Positions 7,791 to 17,385 of a DNA stretch of 64,000 nucleotides are shown here, piece by piece. This DNA is from Micromonospora sp. RHAY321. Lineage in GTDB: Bacteria > Actinomycetota > Actinomycetes > Mycobacteriales > Micromonosporaceae. The notes beneath the pieces were generated by a model. It was given only the letters and a program-made list of their open reading frames with translations. It was not told the DNA's origin and made no database searches. The stretch's first letter is position 1, and each line of letters begins with the position of its first letter. The stretch is from positions 372,001 through 436,000 of the forward strand of contig NZ_JAMHIW010000001.1 of the NCBI RefSeq assembly GCF_023896955.1. The letters run 5' to 3'. Made by a program: the position numbers and the translations under genes.

Positions 7791-9173
7791 TCACCAGGCG
7801 AAGGCTTCGCAGTGAATTTGCCTGCTCGGCACCTGCGCGGCCTGCAGCGCGGTCCGTACCGCGTCCATCCAGGGCGGCGGCCCGCACAGGTACACGTCGC
7901 GGTCCACCACGTTCGGGGCTATCCGCAGCAGCACGTCCCGGTCGGGCAGGTGCGCCAGCGATGCCGGCAGCCAGGACCCGCGGGCGGGCGACGGGCCGTC
8001 GAGGTAGTGAACCTGCGCGCCACGATGTCGGGCGATGGCATCCAACTCCGAGCGCAGGGCGAAGTCACTCGGGGCGTTGGCCCGGTACACCAGGGCTGCC
8101 TCGCCCGGCCGGTAGGGCAGTTCCTCCAGCAACGCGCGGAGCGGCGTGATCCCGATCCCGGCGCCGAGCAGCAGGATCTGCCGCTGGGTGCGGACCCTGC
8201 CGGTAAGTCGCCCGTACGGACCCTCGATCAGCACGCGGGTGCCCGGGCGAGCGCCGGCGACCCGGTCCGCGTCGTCTCCGTTGGCGCGTACGGTGATGCG
8301 GAGCAGGTCGCCGCGCGGTGGCGCGGACAGCGAGTACGGGTGGGCCCGGGTCCAGCCCGTACCGGTCAGGAACCGCCAGTTGAGGAACTGCCCGGCTCGG
8401 GCCGGCAGCCGGTGCAGGTCACGGCCGGAGATGTGTATCGAGAACACGCCCGGCGCCTCCCATGTCACCTTTCGCACGCGCAACCGGTGCCGGTGACTGC
8501 GCCACAGCGGCAGTCCCAGCCGGAACACCAGTACGCTGCCGGCGCACAGGATGTAGGCGGACCACCAGTAGGCCCGGGCGGCCGGCGAGGCGACAAACTC
8601 GGTACCCGTCCACAGTTGGTGGGGCAGGGCCAGTCCCACGCCCAGGTAGGCGTACAGGTGCAGGAGGTGCCAGGACTCGTAGCGCAGCTGTCGCCGAGCC
8701 GCCCGGATGGACAGCACCACCACCCCGATCAGCAGAGCCGTACCGGCCGCCGCGAGCAGCATCCCCGGATAGGTGGTGGTTAGCTGCCAACTCTCGGACA
8801 CAACGTTGGTGTGGCCGCTGGCGGCGTATCCGACGACGATCAGCACGATGTGGCCGAGCATCAGCCAGAACGAGGTGAACCCGGTGTACCGGTGCCAGCG
8901 GGTCAGCCGGTCCTGGCCGAATCTGCCCTCGACCCACGGCACCCGGGCCATCAGGAAGACCTGTATCAGCAGCAGATCGCTGGCGAGCAGGCCGGTCAGC
9001 CGGCCCAGTGACGTGGCCGCCGAGGTTCCGCTTACGGTCAGCGCCTGCAGGCCGGTGTCGTGCAGCCACAGCGCGACCACTACGACCATGCTGGCGATCG
9101 CGACCGTACCTACCGCGTCCGCCCACCATCGGGCCGGCTCTCGCGGCTGTTTCGCCGTGTGTCGACCGATCAT
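7791..9173 (-). CDS. Ferric-reductase-like transmembrane flavoprotein with NAD(P)H oxidoreductase domain
   Basis: About 460 residues. The N-terminal half holds about six helices of the ferric-reductase/NOX type with histidines positioned for haem (RWHRYTGFTSFWLMLGHIVL; SWHLLHLYAYLGVGLALPHQ). The C-terminal half is a ferredoxin-reductase module: FAD site HPYSLSAPPRGDLLRITVRA, NAD(P)-binding LLLGAGIGITPLRALLEELP, and a terminal IHCEAFAW. It probably takes electrons from cytosolic NAD(P)H through FAD and haem across the membrane, then to the FMN-binding neighbour. ATG at 9173 (MIGRHTAKQP) is chosen because the kinase gene ends at 9196; longer versions would overlap it. Confidence 0.9.
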   Translation of the reverse strand: MIGRHTAKQPREPARWWADAVGTVAIASMVVVVALWLHDTGLQALTVSGTSAATSLGRLTGLLASDLLLIQVFLMARVPWVEGRFGQDRLTRWHRYTGFTSFWLMLGHIVLIVVGYAASGHTNVVSESWQLTTTYPGMLLAAAGTALLIGVVVLSIRAARRQLRYESWHLLHLYAYLGVGLALPHQLWTGTEFVASPAARAYWWSAYILCAGSVLVFRLGLPLWRSHRHRLRVRKVTWEAPGVFSIHISGRDLHRLPARAGQFLNWRFLTGTGWTRAHPYSLSAPPRGDLLRITVRANGDDADRVAGARPGTRVLIEGPYGRLTGRVRTQRQILLLGAGIGITPLRALLEELPYRPGEAALVYRANAPSDFALRSELDAIARHRGAQVHYLDGPSPARGSWLPASLAHLPDRDVLLRIAPNVVDRDVYLCGPPPWMDAVRTALQAAQVPSRQIHCEAFAW

Positions 9174-9195
9174 GCGGCAAGTTTGGCGGCAGAAC

Positions 9196-10677
9196 CTAAG
9201 AGACCGATGAAAGGCTTTGGTTAGCGTCGAGCGCCGGTAGGCGCACCGTGAAGACTGCGCCACCGGTCTCCGACCGGCCTGCCGTCACGGTGCCGTCGTG
9301 CAGTTCCACCGCCTGCGCCACGATCGCCAGTCCCAGCCCTGAACCGGGCATGGCCCGCGCTGCCGTTGCCCGGTAGAAGCGTTCGAAGATCAGCGGCAGG
9401 TCTGCCTCGTCGATGCCCGGTCCGGAGTCCGAGATCGTCAGCTCCGCCCACCGCCGGGAGTCGGCGGGTTCGTCATCGAGAGGGCGGGCGACCGCCCGCA
9501 GACGTACCCGCACCGGACTCTGCTCGGGGCTCCACTTGGCCGCGTTGTCGAGCAGATTGATGACCATGCGCTCCAGTGACGCCGGCCGGCCAGGCACCGC
9601 GACCGGGTCCAGTTCAGTTGCGAACCTCACCTGCGGCCAGCGCTGGCGGATCCGCTCGGTGGACAGCTCCAAAAGGTCGGCCAGGTCCACCCTCTCCACC
9701 GGTTCGGCGCCGGTCTCCTCGCGGGCGAGTTCCACCAGTTCGCCCACCAACTGGGTCAACTCACCTGTCTGCGCGTCCAGGTCGCGCAGCAACGCGGCGC
9801 GATCCTCGGCGGTCAGGACCCGATTTGTTCCGGCCTGCTCGTCCGTCCGGATCAGCAGTTCGATGTTGGCCCGCAGGCTGGTCAGCGGAGTCCGCAGTTC
9901 ATGGCCGGCGTCCTCCACCAGCAGCCGCTGCGCGGCGCGCGACGACTGCAGCGCGGCCAGCATGGCGTTGAATGCCTGGGCCAGCCGGGCAATCTCGTCT
10001 TGGCCGCTGACCGTTATGCGACTGCTCAGGTCGTTGGTGGCGGCGACGTGCTCGACCGCCCTGGTGAGCCGGTGCACCGGTGCCAGTCCGGTACGAGCCA
10101 CCAGGAAACCGAGCACGGTGGCGATCGTCACTCCACAGGTGCTCACCGCCACGAGGATCAGCCCGATCCGGGCGAGCGGGCGCTCGACGCCGTCGGTGCT
10201 CGCGGCAACCTGCACCGTGCCGCCGTGTTCGGCGGCAATGGTGAGCATCCGGTACTCCTCGCCGTCGATGTGGACGTTCTCGAAGCCCTCTGCGCGCTCG
10301 CCGTTGACCACCGTCATCGCCGTAGGGGTGACCGGCAGCGGTGGCGACACGTCGGTCGCGAGCGCTGGCCGGCCCGACTCGTCGAGCACCTGCACCCGTG
10401 GACCCAGATCATGATCATGGTCGCGGTCGGGATCGCTCCCGGCACCCCACCGGTCTCCGGGTCGCTCGGCGACCGTGTGGGCGTCGGACCTGAGCTGTTG
10501 GTCGAGTTGGTGGCGCAGTTGGGTGGCGACCACGACGAACAGGACCGCGGACACCGCGACCACGGCGACCGCCACGGCAATGGCGGACATCAGCGCGATG
10601 CGGGACCGCAGCGACAGCCGACGCCAGCCCAGCCGTCCCGGCAGACCGGCGATACGACCCCGATCCCGCTCGGTCAC
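9196..10677 (-). CDS. Sensor histidine kinase of the flavin operon
   Basis: 493 residues starting at GTG 10677 ([20 protein letters not shown]), whose GTGA overlaps the stop of the response regulator gene. Domains in order: a transmembrane helix (about 30-55), an extracellular sensor of about 120 residues rich in Asp and His, a second helix, a HAMP linker, HisKA with the phospho-acceptor in [20 protein letters not shown], and an HATPase domain ([47 protein letters not shown]). The sensed signal is unknown. The HDHD run in the extracellular part ([11 protein letters not shown]) could bind a metal, but this is speculation. Genetic coupling suggests control of the electron-transfer genes downstream. 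Confidence 0.92.
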   Translation of the reverse strand: MTERDRGRIAGLPGRLGWRRLSLRSRIALMSAIAVAVAVVAVSAVLFVVVATQLRHQLDQQLRSDAHTVAERPGDRWGAGSDPDRDHDHDLGPRVQVLDESGRPALATDVSPPLPVTPTAMTVVNGERAEGFENVHIDGEEYRMLTIAAEHGGTVQVAASTDGVERPLARIGLILVAVSTCGVTIATVLGFLVARTGLAPVHRLTRAVEHVAATNDLSSRITVSGQDEIARLAQAFNAMLAALQSSRAAQRLLVEDAGHELRTPLTSLRANIELLIRTDEQAGTNRVLTAEDRAALLRDLDAQTGELTQLVGELVELAREETGAEPVERVDLADLLELSTERIRQRWPQVRFATELDPVAVPGRPASLERMVINLLDNAAKWSPEQSPVRVRLRAVARPLDDEPADSRRWAELTISDSGPGIDEADLPLIFERFYRATAARAMPGSGLGLAIVAQAVELHDGTVTAGRSETGGAVFTVRLPALDANQSLSSVS

Positions 10678-11372
10678 GATGTGCCGGAACGTAGGGCATA
10701 GCCAACACCCCGGACCGTCTGCAGCAGCCGTGGCTCGCCTTCGTACTCCAACTTCCGACGCAGATAGCCGATGTAGACGTCCAGGCTGTTCGAGGCGACA
10801 CCGAAGTCGTACCCCCACACGTGCTCGAGCAACAGCGCGCGGGTGAGCACTTGGCGGGGGTGACGCAGAAACACCTCCAGGATCGCGAACTCGGTGCGGG
10901 TCAGCTGGATGTCCCGCGAGCCCCGGCGCACCTCCCGGGTCAGTGGGTGCAGCGACATGTCCTCGAAGCGCAGCCACGGGCCAGCGTCGCGGGCGACGTC
11001 GGACCCGGCGGATACCGACCGGCGTAGCAGCGCCCTGATCCGGGCCAGCAGCTCCTGCGACGCGAACGGTTTCACCAGGTAGTCGTCCGCCCCTGCGTCG
11101 AGCCCGGCGACCCGGTCGCCAACGCTTTCCCGCGCGGTCAGCATCAATACCGGAACCAGGTTTCCGTCACCCCGCAGAGCCCGGCACACGGAGAGCCCAT
11201 CCTGCCCCGGCATCGCGACATCGAGAATCACCGCGTCCGGTTTCCGGTCACGTACCTCCGCCAGACCGGATGCCCCATCAGCGGCCAAGCAGACCTCGTA
11301 GCCCTCAAACCGCAGCAGGCGGGACAGAGCATCGCGCACCGCCGCCTCGTCATCGACGACCAGAATTCGCAC
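10674..11372 (-). CDS. OmpR-family response regulator of the flavin operon
   Basis: 232 residues. The receiver domain has the acidic pair at D7/D8, the phospho-acceptor D51 in [12 protein letters not shown], and the conserved Lys in [17 protein letters not shown]. The C-terminal OmpR/PhoB winged helix includes [20 protein letters not shown] and [20 protein letters not shown]. It is the first gene of a five-gene operon (regulator, kinase, ferric-reductase-like protein, FMN-binding protein, ApbE) and likely regulates it. The start is ATG ([12 protein letters not shown]), and no longer start is needed. Confidence 0.94.
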   Translation of the reverse strand: MRILVVDDEAAVRDALSRLLRFEGYEVCLAADGASGLAEVRDRKPDAVILDVAMPGQDGLSVCRALRGDGNLVPVLMLTARESVGDRVAGLDAGADDYLVKPFASQELLARIRALLRRSVSAGSDVARDAGPWLRFEDMSLHPLTREVRRGSRDIQLTRTEFAILEVFLRHPRQVLTRALLLEHVWGYDFGVASNSLDVYIGYLRRKLEYEGEPRLLQTVRGVGYALRSGTS

Positions 11373-11473
11373 CGAAGTCCCGCCTTCCGTGAAGGTCCCT
11401 CATAACCGTCATAGCCCACGGCGGTGAGAATCCGATGAGAATCTGCGCAGCGCCCGCAGCAGCAGGTCACCCT

Positions 11474-11737
11474 TCACGCTTGCCGGTTCGCCGGCTGTGC
11501 CCGGGCTGAGATCGCCGGGCGACTCCGGGCCACGCGGAATACCCACACCCGCAGGAGAAGGAACCGCAGGACCGTGGCAGTCAGGTTCGCAACAACGAGA
11601 ACCGTCACCAGCACGTCGCGGTCGTGCCGCCCGAGGGTCGGCTTGTCTGACCCGCAGTTGATGGGCGCCGGCCAAGTACGCCAGGATCGCCGGCCGAGGT
11701 CAACGCCGCGACGCAGGGGTCCAGAAACAGGTGTCAC
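11474..11737 (-). pseudogene. C-terminal remnant of a GtrA-like or glycosyltransferase/GtrA membrane protein
   Basis: The segment LVTVLVVANLTATVLRFLLL, followed by RVWVFR and a polar tail, is the typical last membrane helix of GtrA proteins and of glycosyltransferase-GtrA fusions (the form VVANLVATVLRFVLLRTWVF is common in actinomycetes). About 45 unrelated residues precede it and none of the other helices or any catalytic domain is present, so I read it as a fragment. It sits between the two-component operon and a divergent secreted-protein gene. The remaining parts of 11373-11941 show nothing convincing. Confidence 0.5.
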
Positions 11738-11941
11738 GGCTTTCCTAGTCCCGCCGATCCTGAGGCTGGCACGGTCGAGCGGGGCAAAGAACGCAGAGTG
11801 CTCTGCGGGGCGGAAAGGGTGCGAATGAACGCGTCACAAGCTACCAATTTGCTTGCTTTGGCAACTCAATGCTCGCCCATAGGGCACTCACAGAATTGGC
11901 CGCCACTCTTGCCTGACTGACCGATCGAGAGGAGCGCCACC

Positions 11942-12895
11942 ATGAACGAGTACGACCCGGAAACTTCTGATCAGACCCTTTCCGCCGACTCGGTTTCGAG
12001 CGCGACGTCAGGGCCGTCGGTTGCCGAAAGTCCAGGCGGCGGCGGTGCTGCGCCGCCGTTCCCGCTGGCGTCTTCGCCAGACATGTCCGCGTCGGTAGGC
12101 ACGGCCGAGCAGGCACACCGATCGGGGGTACGACGATTGCTGTCGAACAAGAAGCGGGGCTGGATCGCGGCCGCTGCGCTGGGATGTGCGGGGATCGCAG
12201 TTTCGGTCGGTCTGGCTGGTTCCCCCTCGGCGACAGCCACGGCTTCCCAGGCGACAGCCCCCTCGACGGCAGCCTCCGCCCCCTCGACAACGGCAGGACA
12301 TGGCGCGCCCGGCGGGGGCTTCCCTGGCGGTGACGGATCCGGCGGCGGGGGATCGAATGCTCGATCCGGGCCTGCCGAAGGAGGATCGATCGGCAAGGTC
12401 GACAGCGTGTCGACGTCGAGCTTCACCATGTCGACCTCTGGGGGTCAGAAGGTGACCGTCAACGAGACGTCCTCCACCACGTACGAGAACGGGACGAGCT
12501 CGACCTCGAGTGCCGTCACCGCCGGCGAACCCGTCCTCGTCCTTGGGACGACCAGCGGGACGACCATTACGGCCACCCAGGTCATCGTGCAACCGACCGA
12601 CGGCGGATCGGCGAGTTCCTCTGCCGCCCAGGTGGTTCCCTTCCAGCGTGGTGCTCCAAGCGAGGCTAAGCAGGTCGGTCAGATCCCGGGGAGCTACAGC
12701 GAGGGGTCGGGCGCGGTCGTCAGCGGACCCACGGCGGACAAGGCGACGAAGGCTGCCCTGGCCGCGTACCCCGGCGGCGTCGTCGACCGTGTGGTGCAGC
12801 TGAGCAGCGGCGAGTACGAAGTGCACAACATCGGTGTCAACTGGCCGCACCACATTTTCGTCAACCAGGACTTCCAGGTCATCGGGGCCGAGTAG
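11942..12895 (+). CDS. Membrane-anchored protein with a DUF5666-like domain and a PepSY-like tail
   Basis: 317 residues. A 60-residue cytosolic Ser/Ala/Gly-rich N-terminus precedes one transmembrane helix (about 68-92, WIAAAALGCAGIAVSVGLAG), then a low-complexity Ala/Thr and Gly linker. A small beta domain follows (about 145-215: IGKVDSVSTSSFTMSTSGG; VTAGEPVLVLGTTSGTTITA), resembling DUF5666. The C-terminal 70 residues (DKATKAALAAYPGGVVDRVV, EYEVHNIGVNWPHHIFV) look like a PepSY inhibitor-type fold. Start ATG has GAGAGGAG upstream. It probably acts outside the membrane. The domain similarity to the protein encoded at 13406-14107 suggests a shared role with the efflux operon, but ligand and function are unknown. 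Confidence 0.7.
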   Translation: MNEYDPETSDQTLSADSVSSATSGPSVAESPGGGGAAPPFPLASSPDMSASVGTAEQAHRSGVRRLLSNKKRGWIAAAALGCAGIAVSVGLAGSPSATATASQATAPSTAASAPSTTAGHGAPGGGFPGGDGSGGGGSNARSGPAEGGSIGKVDSVSTSSFTMSTSGGQKVTVNETSSTTYENGTSSTSSAVTAGEPVLVLGTTSGTTITATQVIVQPTDGGSASSSAAQVVPFQRGAPSEAKQVGQIPGSYSEGSGAVVSGPTADKATKAALAAYPGGVVDRVVQLSSGEYEVHNIGVNWPHHIFVNQDFQVIGAE

Positions 12896-13360
12896 CCGCC
12901 CCGGCAGAGCGCACACGACTGCAGTCGACGCGCGGGCCGTACGCCGAAAGGGGGTGCGGCCCGTGCCGCCGTGGCGGGCCGGGTTGTAGACCGAGTGGGT
13001 CACCCGGGCGCGGAAGGTGGGCGAGCCAAGCCAGTGCCAGCGGCATTGAACTCGTTGTGGTCGCCGAGTTGCCCGGCGACGCCCCTACGGAGGTCGCCGT
13101 CGAGCGCCGACATCAGGCGCCGCGGGATAGGCACGATCTTGGCCATCAGGGGTGCTCGTCGAACCGTCCGGTGTCGCCCTGCTCGTGGAACGGCTAGGCG
13201 GCTTCGGCGCCGAGTGCTGGTAGGTCGCTGATGCACTGATGGCCGGTGCCACCGTCCAGGCCGGTGCCGCGCACGCCTGCAGCATCTTGCCGGCTTCGTT
13301 CCAACCACTGATCGGCCAGGAAGGAGGTGGTGGCACTCCACGAGATAGATCGTGGAGACC
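12896..13360. other. Intergenic stretch without a recognisable gene
   Basis: This interval lies between the convergent ends of the two DUF5666-like protein genes. All frames were read; none gave a family match, and open frames are broken or Arg/Pro-rich as expected for non-coding high-GC DNA. It may hold an old gene beyond recognition. Confidence 0.4.
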
Positions 13361-13380
13361 TCTCCGCCGCTGGGCGGAGA
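13361..13380 (-). terminator. Hairpin terminator after the DUF5666-like membrane protein gene
   Basis: Eight-base arms TCTCCGCC and GGCGGAGA with a four-base loop lie 26 bases past the stop at 13406 on the minus strand. Outer bases GTGGA and TCCAC add an interrupted second stem. The position fits the end of the long operon that runs from 19817 to 13406. Confidence 0.6.
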
Positions 13381-13405
13381 AGTTCCACCATCTCTCAACG
13401 CCGCG

Positions 13406-14107
13406 CTACTTCGGCTGACCGATGACGCTCGTCGCGGTGACCGTACCGGCGGAGTCGGCTCCCTCGACGGTGACGGTGTCACCGGCCTTGAGGTCCTTGA
13501 GTGAGCCGTCCTTCGCGATCTTTACGGCGGTGCCGTCGCCGGTCTTCACCGTGAGCACGCTGCCGTCGTCGGTCTGCATGTAGACGGTGGTCCCGTCTAC
13601 CAGCTTCACGGTACCGGTGGTGGCCTTGCCCGCCGCGCTACCGGCCGCACTGGCGTCACCGGGGGTGGCCGCGCCCCCGGGTTGCCCGCCCGGCTGGCCC
13701 GCGCTTCCCTGGGCACTGCCGCGTGCCCCGGCGAATCCGGCGCCACCCTGCGCCTGGCCTCCTCGGGCACCGGCGCCCGGACTGGCCGGTGTCGACGTCG
13801 CCTGCGACTTCTGCACCTGAGCGCCGATCAAGAAGCCCCCCACCAGCAGGACGACCGCCCCGAGGTAGACCGTCCAGGTGTTCCAATAGCGTCGGTGTCC
13901 CGCTGCGGCGAGTTCGCGCATCAGTCCGTCGTCGTCAGGTGGGCCGCCAGTGTGGCCGTTCGGCCGGCCGCCGTCCTGGCCCGGCAGTGCGGCAGCGGTG
14001 TCGTCGGTCTGCCTCTGCTGGGGACGTTGGGTCGCGACAAGGCCCTGGGTCGGGGTTCCGCGATGCATCCCGGCTCCCTGGCGTCCCCGCTCAACTGAAT
14101 CCGTCAT
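13406..14107 (-). CDS. Single-pass membrane protein with a DUF5666-like domain
   Basis: 233 residues: a polar cytosolic N-terminus of about 75 residues, one helix (WNTWTVYLGAVVLLVGGFLI), a long Gly/Ala/Gln-rich linker, and a compact beta domain in the last 75 residues (TTGTVKLVDGTTVYMQTDDG; LKDLKAGDTVTVEGADSAGT). That alternation of an identity sentence and a TVTV barrel strand resembles DUF5666 domains. It is the last gene after the adaptor-ATPase-permease set, 15 bases behind the permease, so it probably helps the efflux complex outside the membrane. No enzyme motif is seen, and the biochemical role is unknown. A hairpin terminator follows. Confidence 0.7.
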   Translation of the reverse strand: MTDSVERGRQGAGMHRGTPTQGLVATQRPQQRQTDDTAAALPGQDGGRPNGHTGGPPDDDGLMRELAAAGHRRYWNTWTVYLGAVVLLVGGFLIGAQVQKSQATSTPASPGAGARGGQAQGGAGFAGARGSAQGSAGQPGGQPGGAATPGDASAAGSAAGKATTGTVKLVDGTTVYMQTDDGSVLTVKTGDGTAVKIAKDGSLKDLKAGDTVTVEGADSAGTVTATSVIGQPK

Positions 14108-14122
14108 GGGTATTCTCCGAGA

Positions 14123-15337
14123 TCACTCGTAGCGAAGTGCGTCGATCGGCCGAAGGCCTGCGGCGCGGCTGGCCGGAACGCTGCCGAAGAAGAGTCCGAT
14201 CGCGACGGAGACACCCAGCGCCAGCACGATCGAGCTCGGAACGATCACCGGCTTCACGCCGACGATGGTGAACTGGCTGCCGATGAGCGCCATCGCGACG
14301 CCCAGCCCGCCGCCGATCAGGCTCAGCATGGTCGCCTCGACGAGAAACTGGGTGAGGATGACCCGACGTGGGGCACCCAGCGCCTTGCGGATTCCGATCT
14401 CCCGGGTCCGCTCGGTCACCGTGACGAGCATGATGTTGGTGATCCCGATGCCGCCGACCAGGAGGCTGATGCCCGCCACCGCACCAAGCAGCACGGTGAA
14501 GGTACTTGCCGTCTGGGTCTGGGTCTCCAGCAGCTGAGCGGCGTTCTGGATCCGGTACGGCGTTGAACTCGCACTGTTGCCCGTGGTCGTCGGCGTGACC
14601 TTGAGTCGCTGGTCAAGAATCGTGGCGACCTCCGCCTGGGCGTCGGTCACCTTCGCCGCGCTGGTCGCCTCGACGATGACTGAGTTCACCGGGCCGTACC
14701 CGGTCAACACCTGTTGCACTGCGGTCAGCGGCGCCACGACCACGTCGTTCGCGTCCTGGAATCCGGACGAGGAGCTCTTCTCGTCGAGCACACCGATCAC
14801 GGTGAACAGTGCGCCGCTGACGGTCACCTCCGCGCCGACCGGATTGGTGCCGGGGAACAGGGTCTCGGCGACGGTCTGCCCGATGACGACCAGCCGACGA
14901 CCCTGGGCGAGGTCCTCATCGGTGAACGCCGTTCCGCTGCCGACCGGGGTGTTGGAAGCCGCGAAATAGCTGGGGTAGGTGCCGATGAACTGGGGTACCG
15001 CGTGGTCGGAGCCCTGGTACGTCATCGTCGACGAGGTGGCATTGATCACCGGCGAGACGGTCTTGACGTTCGGTGCGAGGACCGGATCCTTCAACGCCTT
15101 GGCCGTCTCCAGTGTGATCCCACCGGTGGTCCCGCGTGACGTGCTCTGCACGGTGACGGTGCTGCTGCCCATGGCCGCGATCCGGTCGGTGATCTGCTTG
15201 GCCGAGCCGTTACCGACCGCTACCAGCAGGATCACCGCGCCGACGCCGATCAGAATGCCGAGCATGGTGAGCGCCGAGCGCAGCTTGTTGGCGGTCACGC
15301 CGCCCACGGCGAACCGCAGAATCTCGAAGAAGCTCAT
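14123..15337 (-). CDS. MacB-like ABC transporter permease (FtsX fold)
   Basis: 404 residues with the MacB layout: helix 1 (LTMLGILIGVGAVILLVAVG), an extracytoplasmic MacB core of about 230 residues, then three helices with the FtsX signature (VGGIGITNIMLVTVTERTRE, IGIRKALGAPRRVIL). MacB-type permeases do not translocate through a channel; they drive an adaptor-linked export path by mechanotransmission. The start overlaps the ATPase gene stop by four bases, and the adaptor is upstream in the same operon. Substrate unknown: candidates from family knowledge are antibiotics, peptides or lipid-linked molecules. The C-terminus ends in PIDALRYE, normal for the family. Confidence 0.92.
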   Translation of the reverse strand: MSFFEILRFAVGGVTANKLRSALTMLGILIGVGAVILLVAVGNGSAKQITDRIAAMGSSTVTVQSTSRGTTGGITLETAKALKDPVLAPNVKTVSPVINATSSTMTYQGSDHAVPQFIGTYPSYFAASNTPVGSGTAFTDEDLAQGRRLVVIGQTVAETLFPGTNPVGAEVTVSGALFTVIGVLDEKSSSSGFQDANDVVVAPLTAVQQVLTGYGPVNSVIVEATSAAKVTDAQAEVATILDQRLKVTPTTTGNSASSTPYRIQNAAQLLETQTQTASTFTVLLGAVAGISLLVGGIGITNIMLVTVTERTREIGIRKALGAPRRVILTQFLVEATMLSLIGGGLGVAMALIGSQFTIVGVKPVIVPSSIVLALGVSVAIGLFFGSVPASRAAGLRPIDALRYE

Positions 15338-16098
15338 CGGAGGCGCTCCATGAGGATGGTCTGCTGGTCCTCCAATCGGCCGCCGTGCGGCGCGCCGTCC
15401 TGGCGGACGTCGGAGGAGATCTGTCCGTCGAAAAGCTTGATCAGGCGCTTCGCCCGGTCACCCACCTCCGGCTCGTGGGTGATCAGCACGATGGTGCGAC
15501 CCGCCTCGCTCAGCTGGTCGAAGACTGCCAGCACGTCGTCGGTGGACCGGCTGTCGAGGTTTCCCGTCGGCTCGTCCGCCAGCACCAGCGCGGGCTCGGT
15601 CACGAGCGCGCGAGCCACCGCGACCCGCTGCTGTTGGCCGCCGGAGAGTTGGTTGGGCTGGTGGTCGGCCCGATCGGCAAGCCCGACCCGGTCCAGCGCG
15701 GCCATCGCCCGGCGGCGCCGTTCGGCTGACTTCACCCCGGCGTAGGCCAGCGGCAGTTCGACGTTGGCCATCGCGCTCGTTCGGGGAATCAGGTTGAAGG
15801 ACTGGAAGACGAAGCCGATCCGACGGTTACGGATAAGGGCGAGCTGATTCTCGTTGAGCCGGCTGACGTCCACCCCGTCGAGCAGATACTGGCCGCGGCT
15901 CGGCACGTCGAGACAGCCCAGGATGTTCATCAGTGTGGACTTGCCGGAGCCGGACGAACCCATGATCGCCACATAGTCGCCCTGCGTGACAAGGAGCGAG
16001 ACGCCACGCAGCGCCTGAACGATCGCCTCCCCCTCGCCGTACACCTTGGTCAGTTCCCGTACGTCGAGGACCGGCTTGGGCCCGGTCAGCGCGCTCAT
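15334..16098 (-). CDS. MacB/LolD-type ABC transporter ATPase
   Basis: 254 residues. Walker A GSSGSGKS at about 47-54, Q-loop in FVFQSFNLIPRTSAMANVEL, signature LSGGQQQRVAVARAL, Walker B LVLADEPTGNLDSRS, and the switch histidine in IVLITHEPEVGDRAKRLIKL. This arrangement marks the MacB/LolD subfamily. It powers the FtsX-fold permease encoded next, with four-base overlaps at both ends to adaptor and permease. The final 20 residues (APHGGRLEDQQTILMERLR) are a variable tail. Confidence 0.94.
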   Translation of the reverse strand: MSALTGPKPVLDVRELTKVYGEGEAIVQALRGVSLLVTQGDYVAIMGSSGSGKSTLMNILGCLDVPSRGQYLLDGVDVSRLNENQLALIRNRRIGFVFQSFNLIPRTSAMANVELPLAYAGVKSAERRRRAMAALDRVGLADRADHQPNQLSGGQQQRVAVARALVTEPALVLADEPTGNLDSRSTDDVLAVFDQLSEAGRTIVLITHEPEVGDRAKRLIKLFDGQISSDVRQDGAPHGGRLEDQQTILMERLR

Positions 16099-17345
16099 CG
16101 TCCACCACCTGCCGGTGCGGCGCCGCCACCCCGAACGCCGCCACCGGCGGGGGCGCCGCCACCACCTGGGAAGCCACCGCCGCCCGGGAGGCCGCCGCCG
16201 GGACCGCCGTTGCCGCTGGTGCCTGACGAGGATGTCTTCAGGACCACCTGCTCACCGACCTGCAGGCCTGATGTGATTTCTACGCCCTGGTCGCCGGTCA
16301 GCCCGATCTCCACAGACCGGGTTTCCTGCTGGCCGTTTCTCACCGCGATCACGGTCTGCCGGGCACCGACCGTGGTCAACGCGGCCGGGTTGACGTAGAT
16401 GACGTTGTCCGCCTCTCCGACCGTGACCGAGACGTTCACGGTCTGCCCGGCTCGGACCCCGTCGGGAAGGTCGTCCAGCGTGAAGATCACACCGTAGGTG
16501 ACCACATTGTTCGAGGTCGTCGCGTTGGGGTCGATCGAGCCGAGTTTCGCGGTGGCGGTCGCACCGGCTAGTGCGTTCCAGCTAACCGAGGCCGTCTGAC
16601 CGGCCTTCAGCTTCGTGGCGTCGGTCTCGGCAACCGCTGCCGACACCTCGAGCTTGGACAGATCGGCCAGCTGAATGAAGCCGGCCGATGAGCTGGTCGA
16701 GCCGCCCGTCGAGCTGGAGCTACCGCCCGTCGAACCGGAGGTCGTTGCACCGGATGTCGGACCGCCCGAGGTGGAGCCGCCGGAGCTCGATGCGCCGGAC
16801 GAGCTGCCGACACTGCCGTTGACGGCGACGACGGTCCCGGCGATCGGGGCCTTCAGGGTGGTGCCGTCGACCGCCTCCTGGGCCTTTTCCACCTCGAGTT
16901 CCGCGCTGGTCACCTGCGCCTCGGCGTCGCTGGTGTCCGAACCGGCGTCCTCGGCTCGGTTCAGCGCCGCAGTGGCCGCGTCGAGGTCGGCCTGGGCCGC
17001 GGTGAGCTGCCGTTTGGCGGCGGTAGCGTCAACCTTGGCCAGGACCGCCCCCTTGGCAACCACGTCGCCGACCTTGACACGGACCTCGCTCACTGTGCCG
17101 TTGGTGGCGAAAGCTGGGTCCGCTGTTGTCGCACTCTGCACGGTTCCGGAGGCGGAGACGGTTGATGTCACCTTTCCCTGCGCCACCGCGACGGTACGGA
17201 TCCCCCCGTTGGCCGCCGCCAAGCTCGGATCGGGTTTGACGAAGGTCATATAGGCCCACATCGCACCCCCGGCGATCGCGACGCCGAGCACGGCGTTGAC
17301 GAGCACCCATGGGCGGCGTGCGAAGGGCAGACGTCGCACAGGCAT
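16095..17345 (-). CDS. MacA/HlyD-type efflux adaptor protein
   Basis: 416 residues. An N-terminal anchor helix (RPWVLVNAVLGVAIAGGAMW) is followed by a half-lipoyl domain, a helical hairpin (ATAAKRQLTAAQADLDAATA), the second lipoyl half, a beta-barrel (LEVSAAVAETDATKLKAGQT) and a membrane-proximal domain. A Ser/Gly/Thr-rich stretch of about 45 residues interrupts the second lipoyl half just after APIAGTVVAVNGSVG, and the C-terminus is a Gly/Pro-rich tail of about 40 residues. Both are unusual against the standard MacA core and presumably flexible. It should link the ABC pair to the outside. It is preceded by the kinase gene at a 40-base gap, so the whole set is probably one transcript. Confidence 0.9.
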   Translation of the reverse strand: MPVRRLPFARRPWVLVNAVLGVAIAGGAMWAYMTFVKPDPSLAAANGGIRTVAVAQGKVTSTVSASGTVQSATTADPAFATNGTVSEVRVKVGDVVAKGAVLAKVDATAAKRQLTAAQADLDAATAALNRAEDAGSDTSDAEAQVTSAELEVEKAQEAVDGTTLKAPIAGTVVAVNGSVGSSSGASSSGGSTSGGPTSGATTSGSTGGSSSSTGGSTSSSAGFIQLADLSKLEVSAAVAETDATKLKAGQTASVSWNALAGATATAKLGSIDPNATTSNNVVTYGVIFTLDDLPDGVRAGQTVNVSVTVGEADNVIYVNPAALTTVGARQTVIAVRNGQQETRSVEIGLTGDQGVEITSGLQVGEQVVLKTSSSGTSGNGGPGGGLPGGGGFPGGGGAPAGGGVRGGGAAPAGGGR

Positions 17346-17385
17346 GGAGACAGGTTGACCGGGCTACCTCGAAGCGGACCCGGGA

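Noticed and set aside
9196..10977. A longer kinase start at 10977.
   Set aside because: It would run through the response regulator gene. GTG 10677 overlaps the regulator stop by four bases and begins a normal kinase N-terminus.
13000..13400. Possible old gene on the minus strand between the two DUF5666-like protein genes.
   Set aside because: Three frames were read and none gave a recognisable domain; there is no ribosome site or continuous frame.
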